Shown: positions 44,648-55,464, numbered from the stretch's first letter. The stretch is DNA of 64,000 bases from Streptomyces sp. 2114.4 (GCF_900187385.1 NZ_FYEY01000001.1:2108001-2172000); one strand, 5' to 3'. Notes: generated by a model from the letters alone, not told the origin. Numbers and translations are program-made.

Positions 44648-45151
44648 TCAAGCCGCGTCCTCGGGGCGTGCCGTGAGGACGCGGATGATCAGGTCGGTGA
44701 GGGTGGCCCGCTCCTCGGCGTCGAGCGTGGTGAACCATTGCTGCTCGCGGCGGGACTGCTCGGCGAACGCCTCCTGGACGGCTTCCGCGCCCGCGGCGGT
44801 GAGGCCGATGGCGATCGCGCGACCGTCGTCGGGGAGTCGTCGGCGCTCCACCAGGCCGTCCCGTTCGAGGGTGTTGACGGCGTTGGTGACCGACGAACGG
44901 GACATCGCCGAGATCTCGGCAAGCCTGGCGGGCTGGGTGGGGCCCAGCAGCCACAGTTTGAACATCAGCCGGAAGCCCGGGAGCGTCCAGCCGCGCGGGC
45001 GGTGGATGTGGCTCTCCAGGTCGGCGATGACCAGGTAGGAAAGGTGCAGCAGGTGGTAGGCGAGCGAGAAGGCTTCCGGGTCGGCCGGTGACGGCATGCC
45101 CGCAAGCCGGTCGCGCGCGTAGGCGGCGTAGCTGAGATCTGGTCGTTCCAC
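44648..45151 (-). CDS. MarR-family transcriptional regulator
   Basis: 167 residues. The central winged helix is GWTLPGFRLMFKLWLLGPTQ, then LAEISAMSRSSVTNAVNTLE and RDGLVERRRLPDDGRAIAIG (wing with conserved DxR). GTG 45151 starts VERPDLSYAAYARDRL. It is transcribed divergently from an FAD monooxygenase, and a 26-bp inverted repeat lies between the two starts. This is a classic MarR layout: the regulator represses itself and the oxygenase until a phenolic or similar ligand binds (inference). Confidence 0.9.
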   Translation of the reverse strand: MERPDLSYAAYARDRLAGMPSPADPEAFSLAYHLLHLSYLVIADLESHIHRPRGWTLPGFRLMFKLWLLGPTQPARLAEISAMSRSSVTNAVNTLERDGLVERRRLPDDGRAIAIGLTAAGAEAVQEAFAEQSRREQQWFTTLDAEERATLTDLIIRVLTARPEDAA

Positions 45152-45184
45152 GGGACAGAGTCTTGCGCATCGCGGCCCTGCCGA

Positions 45185-45210
45185 GAGATTGTTATGGCCG
45201 TAACAATCTC
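45185..45210. promoter_or_regulatory. MarR operator (26-bp inverted repeat)
   Basis: Arms GAGATTGTTA / TAACAATCTC are perfect 10-bp inverted repeats around tggccg, AT-rich, placed 34 bp from the marR start and 20 bp from the monooxygenase start. Its position rules out the upstream ATG 45194 (inside the palindrome) as a likely monooxygenase start. Confidence 0.82.
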
Positions 45211-45229
45211 CAACGACCCGGAGGATGCT

Positions 45230-46396
45230 GTGCGGATCACCATCGCTGGAGGCGGTATCGGCGGTCTCGCCACCGCGCTCAGCCTGCATGCGGCCGGATT
45301 CGACGACGTGGTCGTACACGAGGCAGCCGAGGTGATCCGTCCGCTCGGCGTCGGGATCAACCTCCTTCCGCACGCGGTAAGGGAGCTGACCGAGCTCGGT
45401 CTGGCCGACCGGCTGGCCGCGATCGCCGTCCCCACGGCCGAGTTGGCCTACTACAACCGGTACGGCCAGGCGATCTGGTCCGAACCGCGCGGGCTCGGCG
45501 CCGGCTACCGGTGGCCGCAGTACTCGGCGCACCGGGGCAGGCTGCAAATGCTGCTGCTGGACGCCGTCCGCGAACGCCTCGGTGCGCACGCGGTCCGGAC
45601 CGGGAGCCGGATCACCGGCCTGCGCCACGCTTCCGATCTGCTCGTCGGCGCCGACGGGATCCACTCGGCCGTCAGGGCCGCGCTCTTCCCCGGCGAAGGG
45701 GCACCGCCGTGGAACGGGCTCGTGCTGTGGCGGGGCACGACCCGTGCCGAGCCGTTCCTGACCGGCCGGTCCATGATCATGGCCGGCGACGGCTCGCAGA
45801 AGTTCGTCGCCTACCCGATCGGGGACGGAGGGCTGATCAACTGGATCGCCGAGCGGCCGCTGGGCGACGAACCGCTTGAACGGGGAAACTGGAATCGCCC
45901 CGCGGACCCGGCCACGGTCGCCGAGCACTTCGCCGACTGGAAGTTCGACTGGCTCGACGTGCCCGGAATCATCACGGGAGCCGAGGCGGCCTTCGAGTAC
46001 CCGATGGTGGACCGCGATCCCCTGCCCTGCTGGACCAGGGACGACGTCGTCCTGCTGGGCGACGCCGCGCATGCCATGTACCCCGTCGGGTCCAATGGGG
46101 CGTCCCAGGCGATCATCGACGCCCGGGTGCTCGCCCACTCGCTCGTCACGACCGGCTCCGCCGCCGCGTACGAGGACATCCGCAGGCCGGCCACGACCGC
46201 GCTGCAGCTCGCCAACCGGCGCCAGGGGCCCGAGATCGTCATGCGGCTCGCCCACGAACGGGCTCCCGGCGGCTTCGACGACATCGAACAGGTCGTCCCG
46301 CTCGCGGAACGAGCGGAGATCGCCGCTTCGTACAAGCGCACTGCGGGCTTCGATCCGGACCTGCTGAACGAGCGCGCGTCCTGGGCTGTGCGGTGA
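45230..46396 (+). CDS. FAD-dependent aromatic monooxygenase (PhzS/salicylate-hydroxylase-like)
   Basis: 388 residues. FAD motif ITIAGGGIGGLATALSLHAA at the N-terminus, the DG motif LLVGADGIHSAVRAALFPG (~140), and the second FAD-binding GD motif VVLLGDAAHAMYPVGSNGAS (~280). GTG 45230 is chosen because ggagg lies five bases upstream and the alternative ATG at 45194 sits within the operator. Group A flavin monooxygenases hydroxylate aromatic acids or phenazine-like rings using NAD(P)H. Regulated by the divergent MarR through the shared operator. The substrate is unknown. Confidence 0.88.
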   Translation: MRITIAGGGIGGLATALSLHAAGFDDVVVHEAAEVIRPLGVGINLLPHAVRELTELGLADRLAAIAVPTAELAYYNRYGQAIWSEPRGLGAGYRWPQYSAHRGRLQMLLLDAVRERLGAHAVRTGSRITGLRHASDLLVGADGIHSAVRAALFPGEGAPPWNGLVLWRGTTRAEPFLTGRSMIMAGDGSQKFVAYPIGDGGLINWIAERPLGDEPLERGNWNRPADPATVAEHFADWKFDWLDVPGIITGAEAAFEYPMVDRDPLPCWTRDDVVLLGDAAHAMYPVGSNGASQAIIDARVLAHSLVTTGSAAAYEDIRRPATTALQLANRRQGPEIVMRLAHERAPGGFDDIEQVVPLAERAEIAASYKRTAGFDPDLLNERASWAVR

Positions 46397-46398
46397 CG

Positions 46399-46581
46399 CT
46401 GCGCTTGGCTGTCTTCCCACGTTTTTCGCCCCGCGCAGCGGCAACGCCCGCCGCTGGGGCCACCTCCCACGCCCTTCAGGCAGGGGGGGAGCAACGGCGG
46501 GCGCACCGCGCAGCGGGCGGCAAACGGCGAGCAACCACTACGGCGGGAAGGCCGAAAACGTGGGCCGGGGCCACGCGCAGC
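46399..46581. repeat. 183-bp element with ~32-bp imperfect terminal inverted repeats
   Basis: The left end gctgcgcttggctgtcttcc and beyond (cccacgtttttcgcc) pairs with the right end (ggccgaaaacgtggg, then ccacgcgcagc). Inside are a nested gcccgccg / cggcgggc pair and a REP-like core gctggggccacctccc. It fills the gap between convergent genes and resembles a MITE-like or REP-type repeat; no ORF inside is credible. Confidence 0.65.
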
Positions 46582-46587
46582 CGAGCC

Positions 46588-49230
<2,643 letters not shown>

Positions 49231-49260
49231 GGGTCATGGTTCTATCCGCGCCGATTCCTC

Positions 49261-49312
49261 GATGCAAGGCCTTACGCAAGACATTGCAAGGGTGTTACGT
49301 TCCTTCCCGTAA
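49261..49312. promoter_or_regulatory. Candidate regulator sites upstream of pulA
   Basis: GCAAG occurs at 49263, 49275 and 49285 (CTTGC read towards pulA), followed by the inverted repeat GTTACG-ttccttcc-CGTAAC at 49293-49312. Repeated CTTGC-type motifs suggest binding of a LacI-type maltose regulator; this is inference. Confidence 0.45.
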
Positions 49313-49496
49313 CAGTCGGTCCGGCCGGCCGGAGACCCGTCTCCACGGGCCCAACGCGCCCGGCCGCCCGGACCGGCCCCCAACACAGAAGCCCGGACCG
49401 CCCCCGCACGGGGCCGGCGAGGGGACACTCCCCAGAGCCCCCCGCCAACACCCGGTCGCGCTCGGACACCGTGTCGGGTACAGAAAGGCCCTTGGC

Positions 49497-50312
49497 GTGT
49501 ACTACGAGACGCTTGTTGCCTTGCACGGAGTACTCGACCGGTACCCGTGGACGTCGCACCTCACCTGCGGGGACACCGGTAGCGAACTGTACGACCTCGC
49601 CATGCGCAGATCGGAGGCCTACGGCTGGTACTCCACCGGCGGTTGGACCTACAAGTACGAGGGGTGGAGCGAGGCCCGCATCGTCCAGGACCCGGGACGC
49701 TGGGCCGACTGCCTGGCCGGCGGGGACTGGACACCGGACGGGCAGGTCCGGGAGCTGGCCTGGATGTCGGCGGACATCCCGGACGACGTCCGGGAGCCGC
49801 GGCTCCCGGTCCTTCACATCGCACGCATCCTGTCGGACGCGGTGCACCGGCTCGGGCGCGTCCGGTTCACCGGGCTGCATGCCGTCCTCCCGCTGCATGA
49901 GCTCGTCGGCGATGCCTCCGACGCCCTGGAGGCGATGCGGAAGTGGTTCGCTCTCGCCGACCCGTCCGCGTCGGCGCCGGTGAGCGTCACCGCCGCCACC
50001 GGCCCCGCCGGGTGGGGCAAGGAGACGGCCGTGTGCGACGCCGTCAGAGAGCGACTCGGTGACCTCGCGGACGTCGACGTCGCCGCTGGACAGCTCGACC
50101 TGTCCGGCATGGCGGACGTGGACGGCGAGCACGGCTACAACAAGGGGCGTGAGCGGGGCGTGCTGCGGTTCGCGTGCCGTGCGCCGGAGTGGTCACCGGA
50201 TGTCGCTGTGTGGCTGGTCGAGGTCGTGGGCGAAGCGCTCCGCGCACTCGAATGCGCGGAGCAGGTGGTGGTGACCGCCTCGCTGGCGTCCCGGCCCGAC
50301 ACCCGCCCCTGA
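49497..50312 (+). CDS. Uncharacterised Streptomyces protein
   Basis: 271 residues, cytoplasmic, acidic. Starts (GTG 49497) VYYETLVALHGVLDRYPWTS; further blocks are GWYSTGGWTYKYEGWSEARI, WTPDGQVRELAWMSADIPDD, GLHAVLPLHELVGDASDALE and GVLRFACRAPEWSPDVAVWL. I recognise no domain; the Trp-rich N-terminal half and alternating beta/alpha pattern suggest a compact alpha/beta fold. An in-frame GTG further upstream cannot be excluded; 49497 is favoured by aaagg at eight bases. The gene is divergent from pulA and convergent with a secreted-protein gene. Function unknown. Confidence 0.65.
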   Translation: MYYETLVALHGVLDRYPWTSHLTCGDTGSELYDLAMRRSEAYGWYSTGGWTYKYEGWSEARIVQDPGRWADCLAGGDWTPDGQVRELAWMSADIPDDVREPRLPVLHIARILSDAVHRLGRVRFTGLHAVLPLHELVGDASDALEAMRKWFALADPSASAPVSVTAATGPAGWGKETAVCDAVRERLGDLADVDVAAGQLDLSGMADVDGEHGYNKGRERGVLRFACRAPEWSPDVAVWLVEVVGEALRALECAEQVVVTASLASRPDTRP

Positions 50313-50417
50313 GCGGCCGACCGGCTCGCCTCTGTTCTGTGTCACCGCTGCGATACCGCTCGGCTGACCGGCCAGGCGGCCGACGCCCGGTAGCCGGGGC
50401 GCCGGCCGCGCCCGGTC

Positions 50418-50843
50418 TCAGAATGACCAAGTGGTGTACCACGTCGCTTGGCTGGTGGGATGGGTCAGGTCGGTGGTGACTCCGCTGAGGCGGCCGTCGG
50501 AGCCGCGGGAGCCGATGTAGCGACCCTTCGCGCCGTCGCTCCAGGAGATGACGAAGGAGAGGTACGTTCCGTCCACGAAGCCCTCGATGGTGCCCGTCGT
50601 CGTACTTCCCGATCTGGCTATGCCGGTGAGTCTCCCCTGGGCGTCCTGGGTCACGGAGAGCGTGGCGTTGGACGAGTTGCTCTGATAGATGGTCCAGATG
50701 CCCCCGACGTTGAAACCGGCGGACGCCTTGGTCATCGGCGCCACGGAGGACCGGTGACCCGCGGCCTGGGCGGCGGGGGCGAGGGTGATGCCACCGAGGG
50801 CGACGGCGAGGGCCACGGCGGTCGTGGCGAATTTGGCGCGCAT
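50418..50843 (-). CDS. Small secreted beta-rich protein
   Basis: 141 residues. The signal peptide is MRAKFATTAVALAVALGGIT, with cleavage probably after AQA (residue ~27). The mature ~110 residues are Gly/Ser/Thr/Trp-rich with a repeating beta-strand pattern (GGIWTIYQSN, LSVTQDAQGRLTG, GTIEGFVDGTYLSFVISW, KGRYIGSRGSDGRLSG, ATWYTTWSF). G-x-W at the start and repeated W...G...L.G motifs recall avidin- or lipocalin-like barrels, but biotin-binding residues cannot be assigned. ATG 50843 has ggaagga upstream. Extracellular role unknown. Confidence 0.68.
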   Translation of the reverse strand: MRAKFATTAVALAVALGGITLAPAAQAAGHRSSVAPMTKASAGFNVGGIWTIYQSNSSNATLSVTQDAQGRLTGIARSGSTTTGTIEGFVDGTYLSFVISWSDGAKGRYIGSRGSDGRLSGVTTDLTHPTSQATWYTTWSF

Positions 50844-51034
50844 GAGGGTTCCTTCCCATAAAGGCGATTTAAGCGGCATGGCCGCTCATGCGAAGCCATG
50901 AGCCTCGCAGTAGCGGCCGTTCCGTCACAGGCGAGAACCGGTCACACGCAAAGGCATGGTGCGTACGCCAATTTCGCCCGGTGTGCCACGTTTCCGCTGC
51001 TTTGCATGAGCCAGCGGGACGCCCCCTCCCCTGA

Positions 51035-51079
51035 TACGTCCAAACCGTGCGCGGCTTCGGCTACCGGTTCGGCCCGCCG
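51035..51079 (+). pseudogene. Relic of an OmpR-type response-regulator C-terminus
   Basis: Reads YVQTVRGFGYRFGPP, the diagnostic last wing of an OmpR-family DNA-binding domain, immediately after an in-frame TGA and with no domain upstream. The rest of the gene is gone. It belongs to a cluster of truncated gene ends beside the STAND module. Confidence 0.6.
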
Positions 51080-51116
51080 CGCCCCGTCCTGGCCGATGCC
51101 GTGGGCATTCCCGGCG

Positions 51117-51209
51117 CTAGAGGTCCAGTTCGGCGCGGATGGTCTTGCCGACGGGGGGCCGGTCGAGGACGCCCCAACGGGTCGCGAGCGCGGTCACGAG
51201 GACCAGCCC
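51117..51209 (-). pseudogene. Relic of an anti-sigma-type ATPase (HATPase) C-terminus
   Basis: The last ~30 codons read GLVLVTALATRW, GVLDRPPVGK, TIRAELDL then TAG, matching the end of the intact gene at 55465-55947 (GLPLVAALADRW, EIVERVPVGK, TVRAELDL). The N- and G1-box parts are missing. It overlaps the 3' end of the trypco2 relic. Confidence 0.72.
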
Positions 51210-51497
51210 ACGTTGATGCCGGTGATTCCGGAGACGAACGGCGGGTTGCCGGACCGTGTGAGGGTCGGCTGCAAGGTCAGGGGGAGGCGCTGGGTCGGCG
51301 CCCACCGTCGCGTCCGCCCCGGACTCCACCACCCAGAACCGGACCTTCGCCCCCGCGTGGCCGGTTCGCTCCAGAGCGACCGACACCTCCAGCTCGATCG
51401 TCCCCAACTCGAAGCGCAGCTCCGCACCCTCCGCCGCGGCAACCGCCTGCTCCAGCTCCTCCCGCAAATCTCCGATCACACTGGCCAGCTCGATCAC
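51194..51497 (-). pseudogene. Frameshifted trypco2-family gene
   Basis: GTG 51497 opens VIELASVIGDLREELEQAVA, then ELRFELGTIELEVSVALER and AKVRFWVVESGADATVG, a typical trypsin-co-occurring domain 2 N-terminus. After ~70 residues the family-like continuation (TQRLPLTLQPTLTRSGNPPF, then VSGITGINVG) is in another frame, ending at a TGA at 51194. The frame change is near 51290. Proteins of this family sit beside predicted conflict or signalling proteases and NTPases. Broken here, or a sequencing error. Confidence 0.6.
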
Positions 51498-51620
51498 TCC
51501 ACGCCCCTGCACCCCGGGCTCACCACCGGCCACCGGTCAGTCAGCGAGGACTTTAGACCCGTGATGCGGGAACTGATGGCCTATCGCCACCAATCCCCCT
51601 TGGAATCCATCATCCAGGCG

Positions 51621-51708
51621 TCCTCCGCTGGGAATTCGATCAAGATATGCGAGGAGGCGATCGAAGATCTCGTCGGCGCTCTTCGTCCAGGTGAAGGGGG
51701 AGGGTTCT
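51621..51708 (-). pseudogene. IS630-family transposase C-terminal relic
   Basis: Reads ENPPPFTWTKSADEIFDRLL then AYLDRIPSGG, matching the end of IS630-type transposases (usual form N..PFxWTKxADEIL). Catalytic parts are absent. It lies directly next to the 3' end of the kinase-like gene, suggesting past mobile-element activity at this edge. The sequence 51534-51620 holds nothing I can identify. Confidence 0.65.
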
Positions 51709-51710
51709 CG

Positions 51711-52664
51711 TCAGCTCACCACCTCAAGTTTGGCTGGTCCAGTCGCGACTCCCACGGATTCCACGAACTTGATCATCTTCAAGTGGTAGGTGCTCTTGCT
51801 CGGGTCAGGAAACCGGACGTTGTGCCGGTAGTAGCGATGGAAGGCGATAATGCACGCCGCGTGCTCGATCTCCAGGGGCAATGCGGCCGCATCTGCCTCC
51901 GAAAGGGGCGCAAGAGCCTGATACCCCGTCACCAGAGCACTCAGCCGTTCGGGCACCAGGACGTCGTCCTCCGCCGCCAGTCCGACCGCGGCCATGCCGA
52001 GATCCAGCAGGGGATCGTCAAGCGAGACCGTTTCCCAGTCCAGTACGGACAGCGCCCCATCGTCACGCACGATCACGTTGTCGGCGAAAAGGTCCCCGTG
52101 CGCGACCTTCCGAGGACGCTCGCTGTCGGCTTCGGCGCTGCGAACCCGCTCCAGGCGTGCGGCGAGCCACGCCGCAAACTCCCGGTCGGCGAACTGCGGA
52201 ATCACGTTCAACTGCTCAGCCGAAAGGCGGCGCGTCCCGAGTGGAAGGTCGCCGAGCCCTTCCGACTCCGGCTTCAGGGCATGCAGTTGCGCAAGGATGC
52301 GCCCCGCCTCGGGCAGCAATGGAATCGGAAGCGGCTGGCGCACCTCCCCCTGGATCCACTTCTTGAGGATGACCGGGCGGTCGTCGTCGAAGGTGGTGAT
52401 CAGCGCTCCGTCGAGGGCGGGAACAACCTCGGTCGTCGGCACGCCCAGCCGATACACGGCCTGCGTGTACGTCGCCAGGCTCTGGGCGCTCACGATGTCG
52501 TGGTTGTCGAGGATGGTCAGCGTGAAGTCGCCGGATGGACTGGACACGTGGAAGCTGGAGTTCGCCGCGCCGCCCTTGAGGGGTTCCACTTGCGGGTCCT
52601 GCAGCCCGTAGCGCTCAGACACAGCGGGCAGGTCGATCTGGTCCAGCTTGGTGTACGTGGCCAC
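51711..52664 (-). CDS. APH/homoserine-kinase-fold phosphotransferase partner of the STAND NTPase
   Basis: 317 residues of the aminoglycoside phosphotransferase/ThrB-II-like kinase fold. The catalytic loop is VAHGDLFADNVIVRDDG (HGD...N, ~188-203) and the metal motif VLDWETVSLDDPLLDLG (~207-223). A weak glycine-rich N-lobe (LKGGAANSSFHVSSPSGDFT) precedes. GTG 52664 starts four bases after the STAND gene stop, with ggag upstream, so the two are co-transcribed and coupled. Its substrate is unknown. Linkage to a STAND NTPase rather than threonine or antibiotic genes argues against homoserine or aminoglycosides. The 3' end abuts an IS630 relic. Confidence 0.82.
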   Translation of the reverse strand: MATYTKLDQIDLPAVSERYGLQDPQVEPLKGGAANSSFHVSSPSGDFTLTILDNHDIVSAQSLATYTQAVYRLGVPTTEVVPALDGALITTFDDDRPVILKKWIQGEVRQPLPIPLLPEAGRILAQLHALKPESEGLGDLPLGTRRLSAEQLNVIPQFADREFAAWLAARLERVRSAEADSERPRKVAHGDLFADNVIVRDDGALSVLDWETVSLDDPLLDLGMAAVGLAAEDDVLVPERLSALVTGYQALAPLSEADAAALPLEIEHAACIIAFHRYYRHNVRFPDPSKSTYHLKMIKFVESVGVATGPAKLEVVS

Positions 52665-52669
52665 GCGGC

Positions 52670-55330
52670 TCAGTCTCCTCTGTGTGCGGCGGCCTCTCGG
52701 CGCCGGTCATCGACAATCGCGGCCCAGCGTGCCCGTACGCGGCTTCGCTCGTCCACCCACTCGGCGCGCGGCAGATCTGCGGGCGGTTCTTCGCCCGCCA
52801 TCAGGTACGACAGTTCGGCCAGGTAGGCGAATTCCTCGCCCCGTACACACTCGTGCAGCCTTGCACGCGCCTCGTCGCGCATGGCCGACTCGCCCAGCAC
52901 CGCGGCATGGAGACAGACTGCGAAGCGCACATACGCGACAGACGAGGTGAGTCCCGCCTCACGCGCCTCCTCGATGACTGCCTCGGCGCGGGCCGGCAGA
53001 TCGGTGCTGACACCCGCATCCTGCACGAGCGATGCGATCTTCGTCTGAAGCTCCGCCCATCGGATCGACACCGTGCCCAGGGCATCCTGCGCCCGCGCGA
53101 TCTCCTCCCTGGCGCGAGGACGGTCCCGGAACGCGGCGGCGAAGGCCAGGCATGCCTGTGACAGCGCGGCCTCGCCCGGCTGGCCGAACCGCAGTGCTTC
53201 GTCCCGGTTGACCGCGTACGAGGAACAGGCCAGCGCCATGTTCCCCTGGGTCCACCAAAGGTCGCCGAGCGCCCGGTCCCTGCGGCCCTCCACCCCAAGG
53301 GCCGCGGCCGCGGCATGCACCTGGGGGAACCGGCCCACGCGGCGCGCGAGATGTACCAGGCCACGGGCCGCAGTGGGGGCAAGTCGCCCGCCGGCGTCGA
53401 CGACATGCCGCATCCCGTCCAGCGAGGCCGCGAAGTTCCCGAGATCGCGGTCGCACTCCGCAAGGAAGTAACGCGGCAGCTCCACCAGCGAGTCGGGCAA
53501 CTGCCCGGAGGCCAGCACCTCGCGCAATTGCTCGGCGGTTTCACTCCGGTGACGCCGCTGCCGCCGCGCGATCACGGACAACGTGACGGCCAGTGCTTCC
53601 GCCGCGCTGCCGGTCCGGGCGTGGTGGCTCGCTTGCGCCGTCGGCGCCGGCAGTTCGATGGGCTCCCACACGAAGTCGTCGACGTAGCGGAACGCCGCGT
53701 CCTGCAGCCATCCGAGCTCCAGCCCGTAATCGCGGGCCAGCGTCAATCCCTGCCGCAGGGCGGCGACCAGACGCCTTCGGTCTCCGTCCGCCTCACGTTC
53801 CAAGGCATCGAGCGTACGTTGAGCAGCCCGCCGCCAGTCCGCCGGGCTCCAGCGGTCCTCGCTCGTCGAGTCCGCCTCCCGCATGGCGTCGCGTACGAGA
53901 TTGTGCAGCCGGTAGGGCCAAGGGGCGCCTGGATCCAGATCCACGAAGGGACGCTCGACCAGTTCCAGCGCAGGGGCATCATGATCGAGTCCGGCACCGG
54001 CCGCGGCCAACTCGACCGAGAACGAGTCAAGCAGGCTCACCGCCCTCAGAACCTGCCGCACGCTCGGCGTGAGATCCCGGAAGGTCCGCGCCACGAGCGC
54101 CGGGAAGTCCAGATTGAACTCGCTCGCCACCGGGGCCCGGCCGTTCTTGCGGTACATGTCCAAGAAGCGCATCACCGCGAGGTCCAGGTACAGCGGCAGT
54201 CCGTGCGAGTTGGCGGTGATCAGGTGCCGCGCACTGTCATCCATCAGCGGCTGGCTGCCGACTGTCAGCCGCTCGCAAAGGTACCTCTCGCAGTCCTCCG
54301 CGGAGAGGTACCCCACGGTGTGCTGGCGCGGTTCCTCCACCGCTCCGCCGACGAGCAGCGGCCAGAAATCCGGCCCCGCCCAGTCCAGTTGCCCCTCCAG
54401 TTCCGCATCGTCCCACTGCAGACGGTTGCGACCGGTGATGACGAAGAGGGCGTTCGGCATCAGCCACGCCACCCGCTGGATCAGCCGCTCAAGGTCGCGG
54501 TGCACGCGATCCCCGACATCCTCGAAGGTGTCCAGCAGGACGACAAGCGTGGCCCGGCGCTTGGCAGAGACCCGGCTGAGGTCCCAGGCGAGCAGATGCG
54601 CGTAGTAGCTGAGTGCTTCCACGTCCGGTTCAGCTTCGAGCAGATCGGCCAAACGGCGGCACTCGGCAAGCGAGCGGACCTGGTGACGCCGGTCCCGCAA
54701 GGCACGGACAAGCGACCGAAGCCCCTTTCCGACGAGCGCGCCCGCGGTTCCGGGCAAGGACGCCGCCTGCGCGACGTCCGACAGCACCGACTGCATCTGC
54801 CCGGACAGTGACAGCGACCCCGGAAACCGGCTGAACCATGTGCGGCGCCGCAGATACTCCTCAAGCGGCTCTCCGGGATGGTTCCGCTCCCAGTAGCGCT
54901 GGAACGCAAGGTCGAAGGCCGGCATCGGCTCCCCCAGCTCGACCACCGCGAGCCGCAAGGCAAGCATCAGGGACTCGAAGTCACTGCCGGAATCACGCGA
55001 CAGGTCGATGCGCACCGGGGCCACCCGCCCCACTCCGGGGTCCAGCGCAGGCCAGTCGGCGCGGCGTGCTTCGCCGTCCACCAGATGCTCGGCGACGCCC
55101 CGCGACAGCGTGGACTTGCCGATGCCGCCGACCCCGTAGAAGACGAGTACATTGCGCCGCGGGGTCTCCAGATCCTCGACATCGAACCCGGCTTCGCGCA
55201 CCCGTTGGGTATGACGAACGAGGCTCTCCACCACCGTGGCCCACTCGTCACGTCGGTCGGCGAAGTAGTCAACGGCTTTCAGCTCACGATCATTCGACCG
55301 GAATAACGCGCGAAGATCCGACCTGGACAC
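52670..55330 (-). CDS. STAND-type P-loop NTPase with repeat C-terminus
   Basis: 886 residues. Start GTG 55330 is preferred: ggagg lies eight bases upstream, whereas the longer frame begins at a TTG. Residues 1-60 are a short helical N-terminus with no recognised effector fold. Walker A is GVGGIGKST (66-74), Walker B LVVLLDTFED (262-271), and a sensor-like ALFVITGRNRLQW (294-306) follows, then a winged-helix-like segment (LTPSVRQVLRAVSLLDSFSV). The C-terminal ~400 residues are helical TPR-like repeats, the usual ligand-sensing part. STAND proteins oligomerise on sensing and drive immunity, cell death or transcription. It is the first gene of a two-gene unit with an APH-fold kinase. Confidence 0.85.
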   Translation of the reverse strand: MSRSDLRALFRSNDRELKAVDYFADRRDEWATVVESLVRHTQRVREAGFDVEDLETPRRNVLVFYGVGGIGKSTLSRGVAEHLVDGEARRADWPALDPGVGRVAPVRIDLSRDSGSDFESLMLALRLAVVELGEPMPAFDLAFQRYWERNHPGEPLEEYLRRRTWFSRFPGSLSLSGQMQSVLSDVAQAASLPGTAGALVGKGLRSLVRALRDRRHQVRSLAECRRLADLLEAEPDVEALSYYAHLLAWDLSRVSAKRRATLVVLLDTFEDVGDRVHRDLERLIQRVAWLMPNALFVITGRNRLQWDDAELEGQLDWAGPDFWPLLVGGAVEEPRQHTVGYLSAEDCERYLCERLTVGSQPLMDDSARHLITANSHGLPLYLDLAVMRFLDMYRKNGRAPVASEFNLDFPALVARTFRDLTPSVRQVLRAVSLLDSFSVELAAAGAGLDHDAPALELVERPFVDLDPGAPWPYRLHNLVRDAMREADSTSEDRWSPADWRRAAQRTLDALEREADGDRRRLVAALRQGLTLARDYGLELGWLQDAAFRYVDDFVWEPIELPAPTAQASHHARTGSAAEALAVTLSVIARRQRRHRSETAEQLREVLASGQLPDSLVELPRYFLAECDRDLGNFAASLDGMRHVVDAGGRLAPTAARGLVHLARRVGRFPQVHAAAAALGVEGRRDRALGDLWWTQGNMALACSSYAVNRDEALRFGQPGEAALSQACLAFAAAFRDRPRAREEIARAQDALGTVSIRWAELQTKIASLVQDAGVSTDLPARAEAVIEEAREAGLTSSVAYVRFAVCLHAAVLGESAMRDEARARLHECVRGEEFAYLAELSYLMAGEEPPADLPRAEWVDERSRVRARWAAIVDDRRREAAAHRGD

Positions 55331-55464
55331 CTGGGCAACCTCCGACTGGCTGACTGGAACAGCCAGCCCAGCAGTCGTTTGACGGCCCGTCAAGCGCCGG
55401 TCACTCTGCGGACAGAGTAGGCCCAGGTGCGGTCGACATCTTCCAGATCCAGAGCCCGGAGACG

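Noticed and set aside
51117..51533. A continuous frame joining a trypco2 N-terminus to an anti-sigma ATPase tail, as if a new fusion protein
   Set aside because: The trypco2 domain has its natural C-terminal continuation in another frame ending at 51194, so the apparent fusion is better explained by a frameshift next to a gene relic.
51711..52664. Annotating the APH-fold protein as homoserine kinase (ThrB) or an antibiotic-resistance enzyme
   Set aside because: The fold is shared but the neighbours are a STAND NTPase and relics, not threonine or resistance genes.
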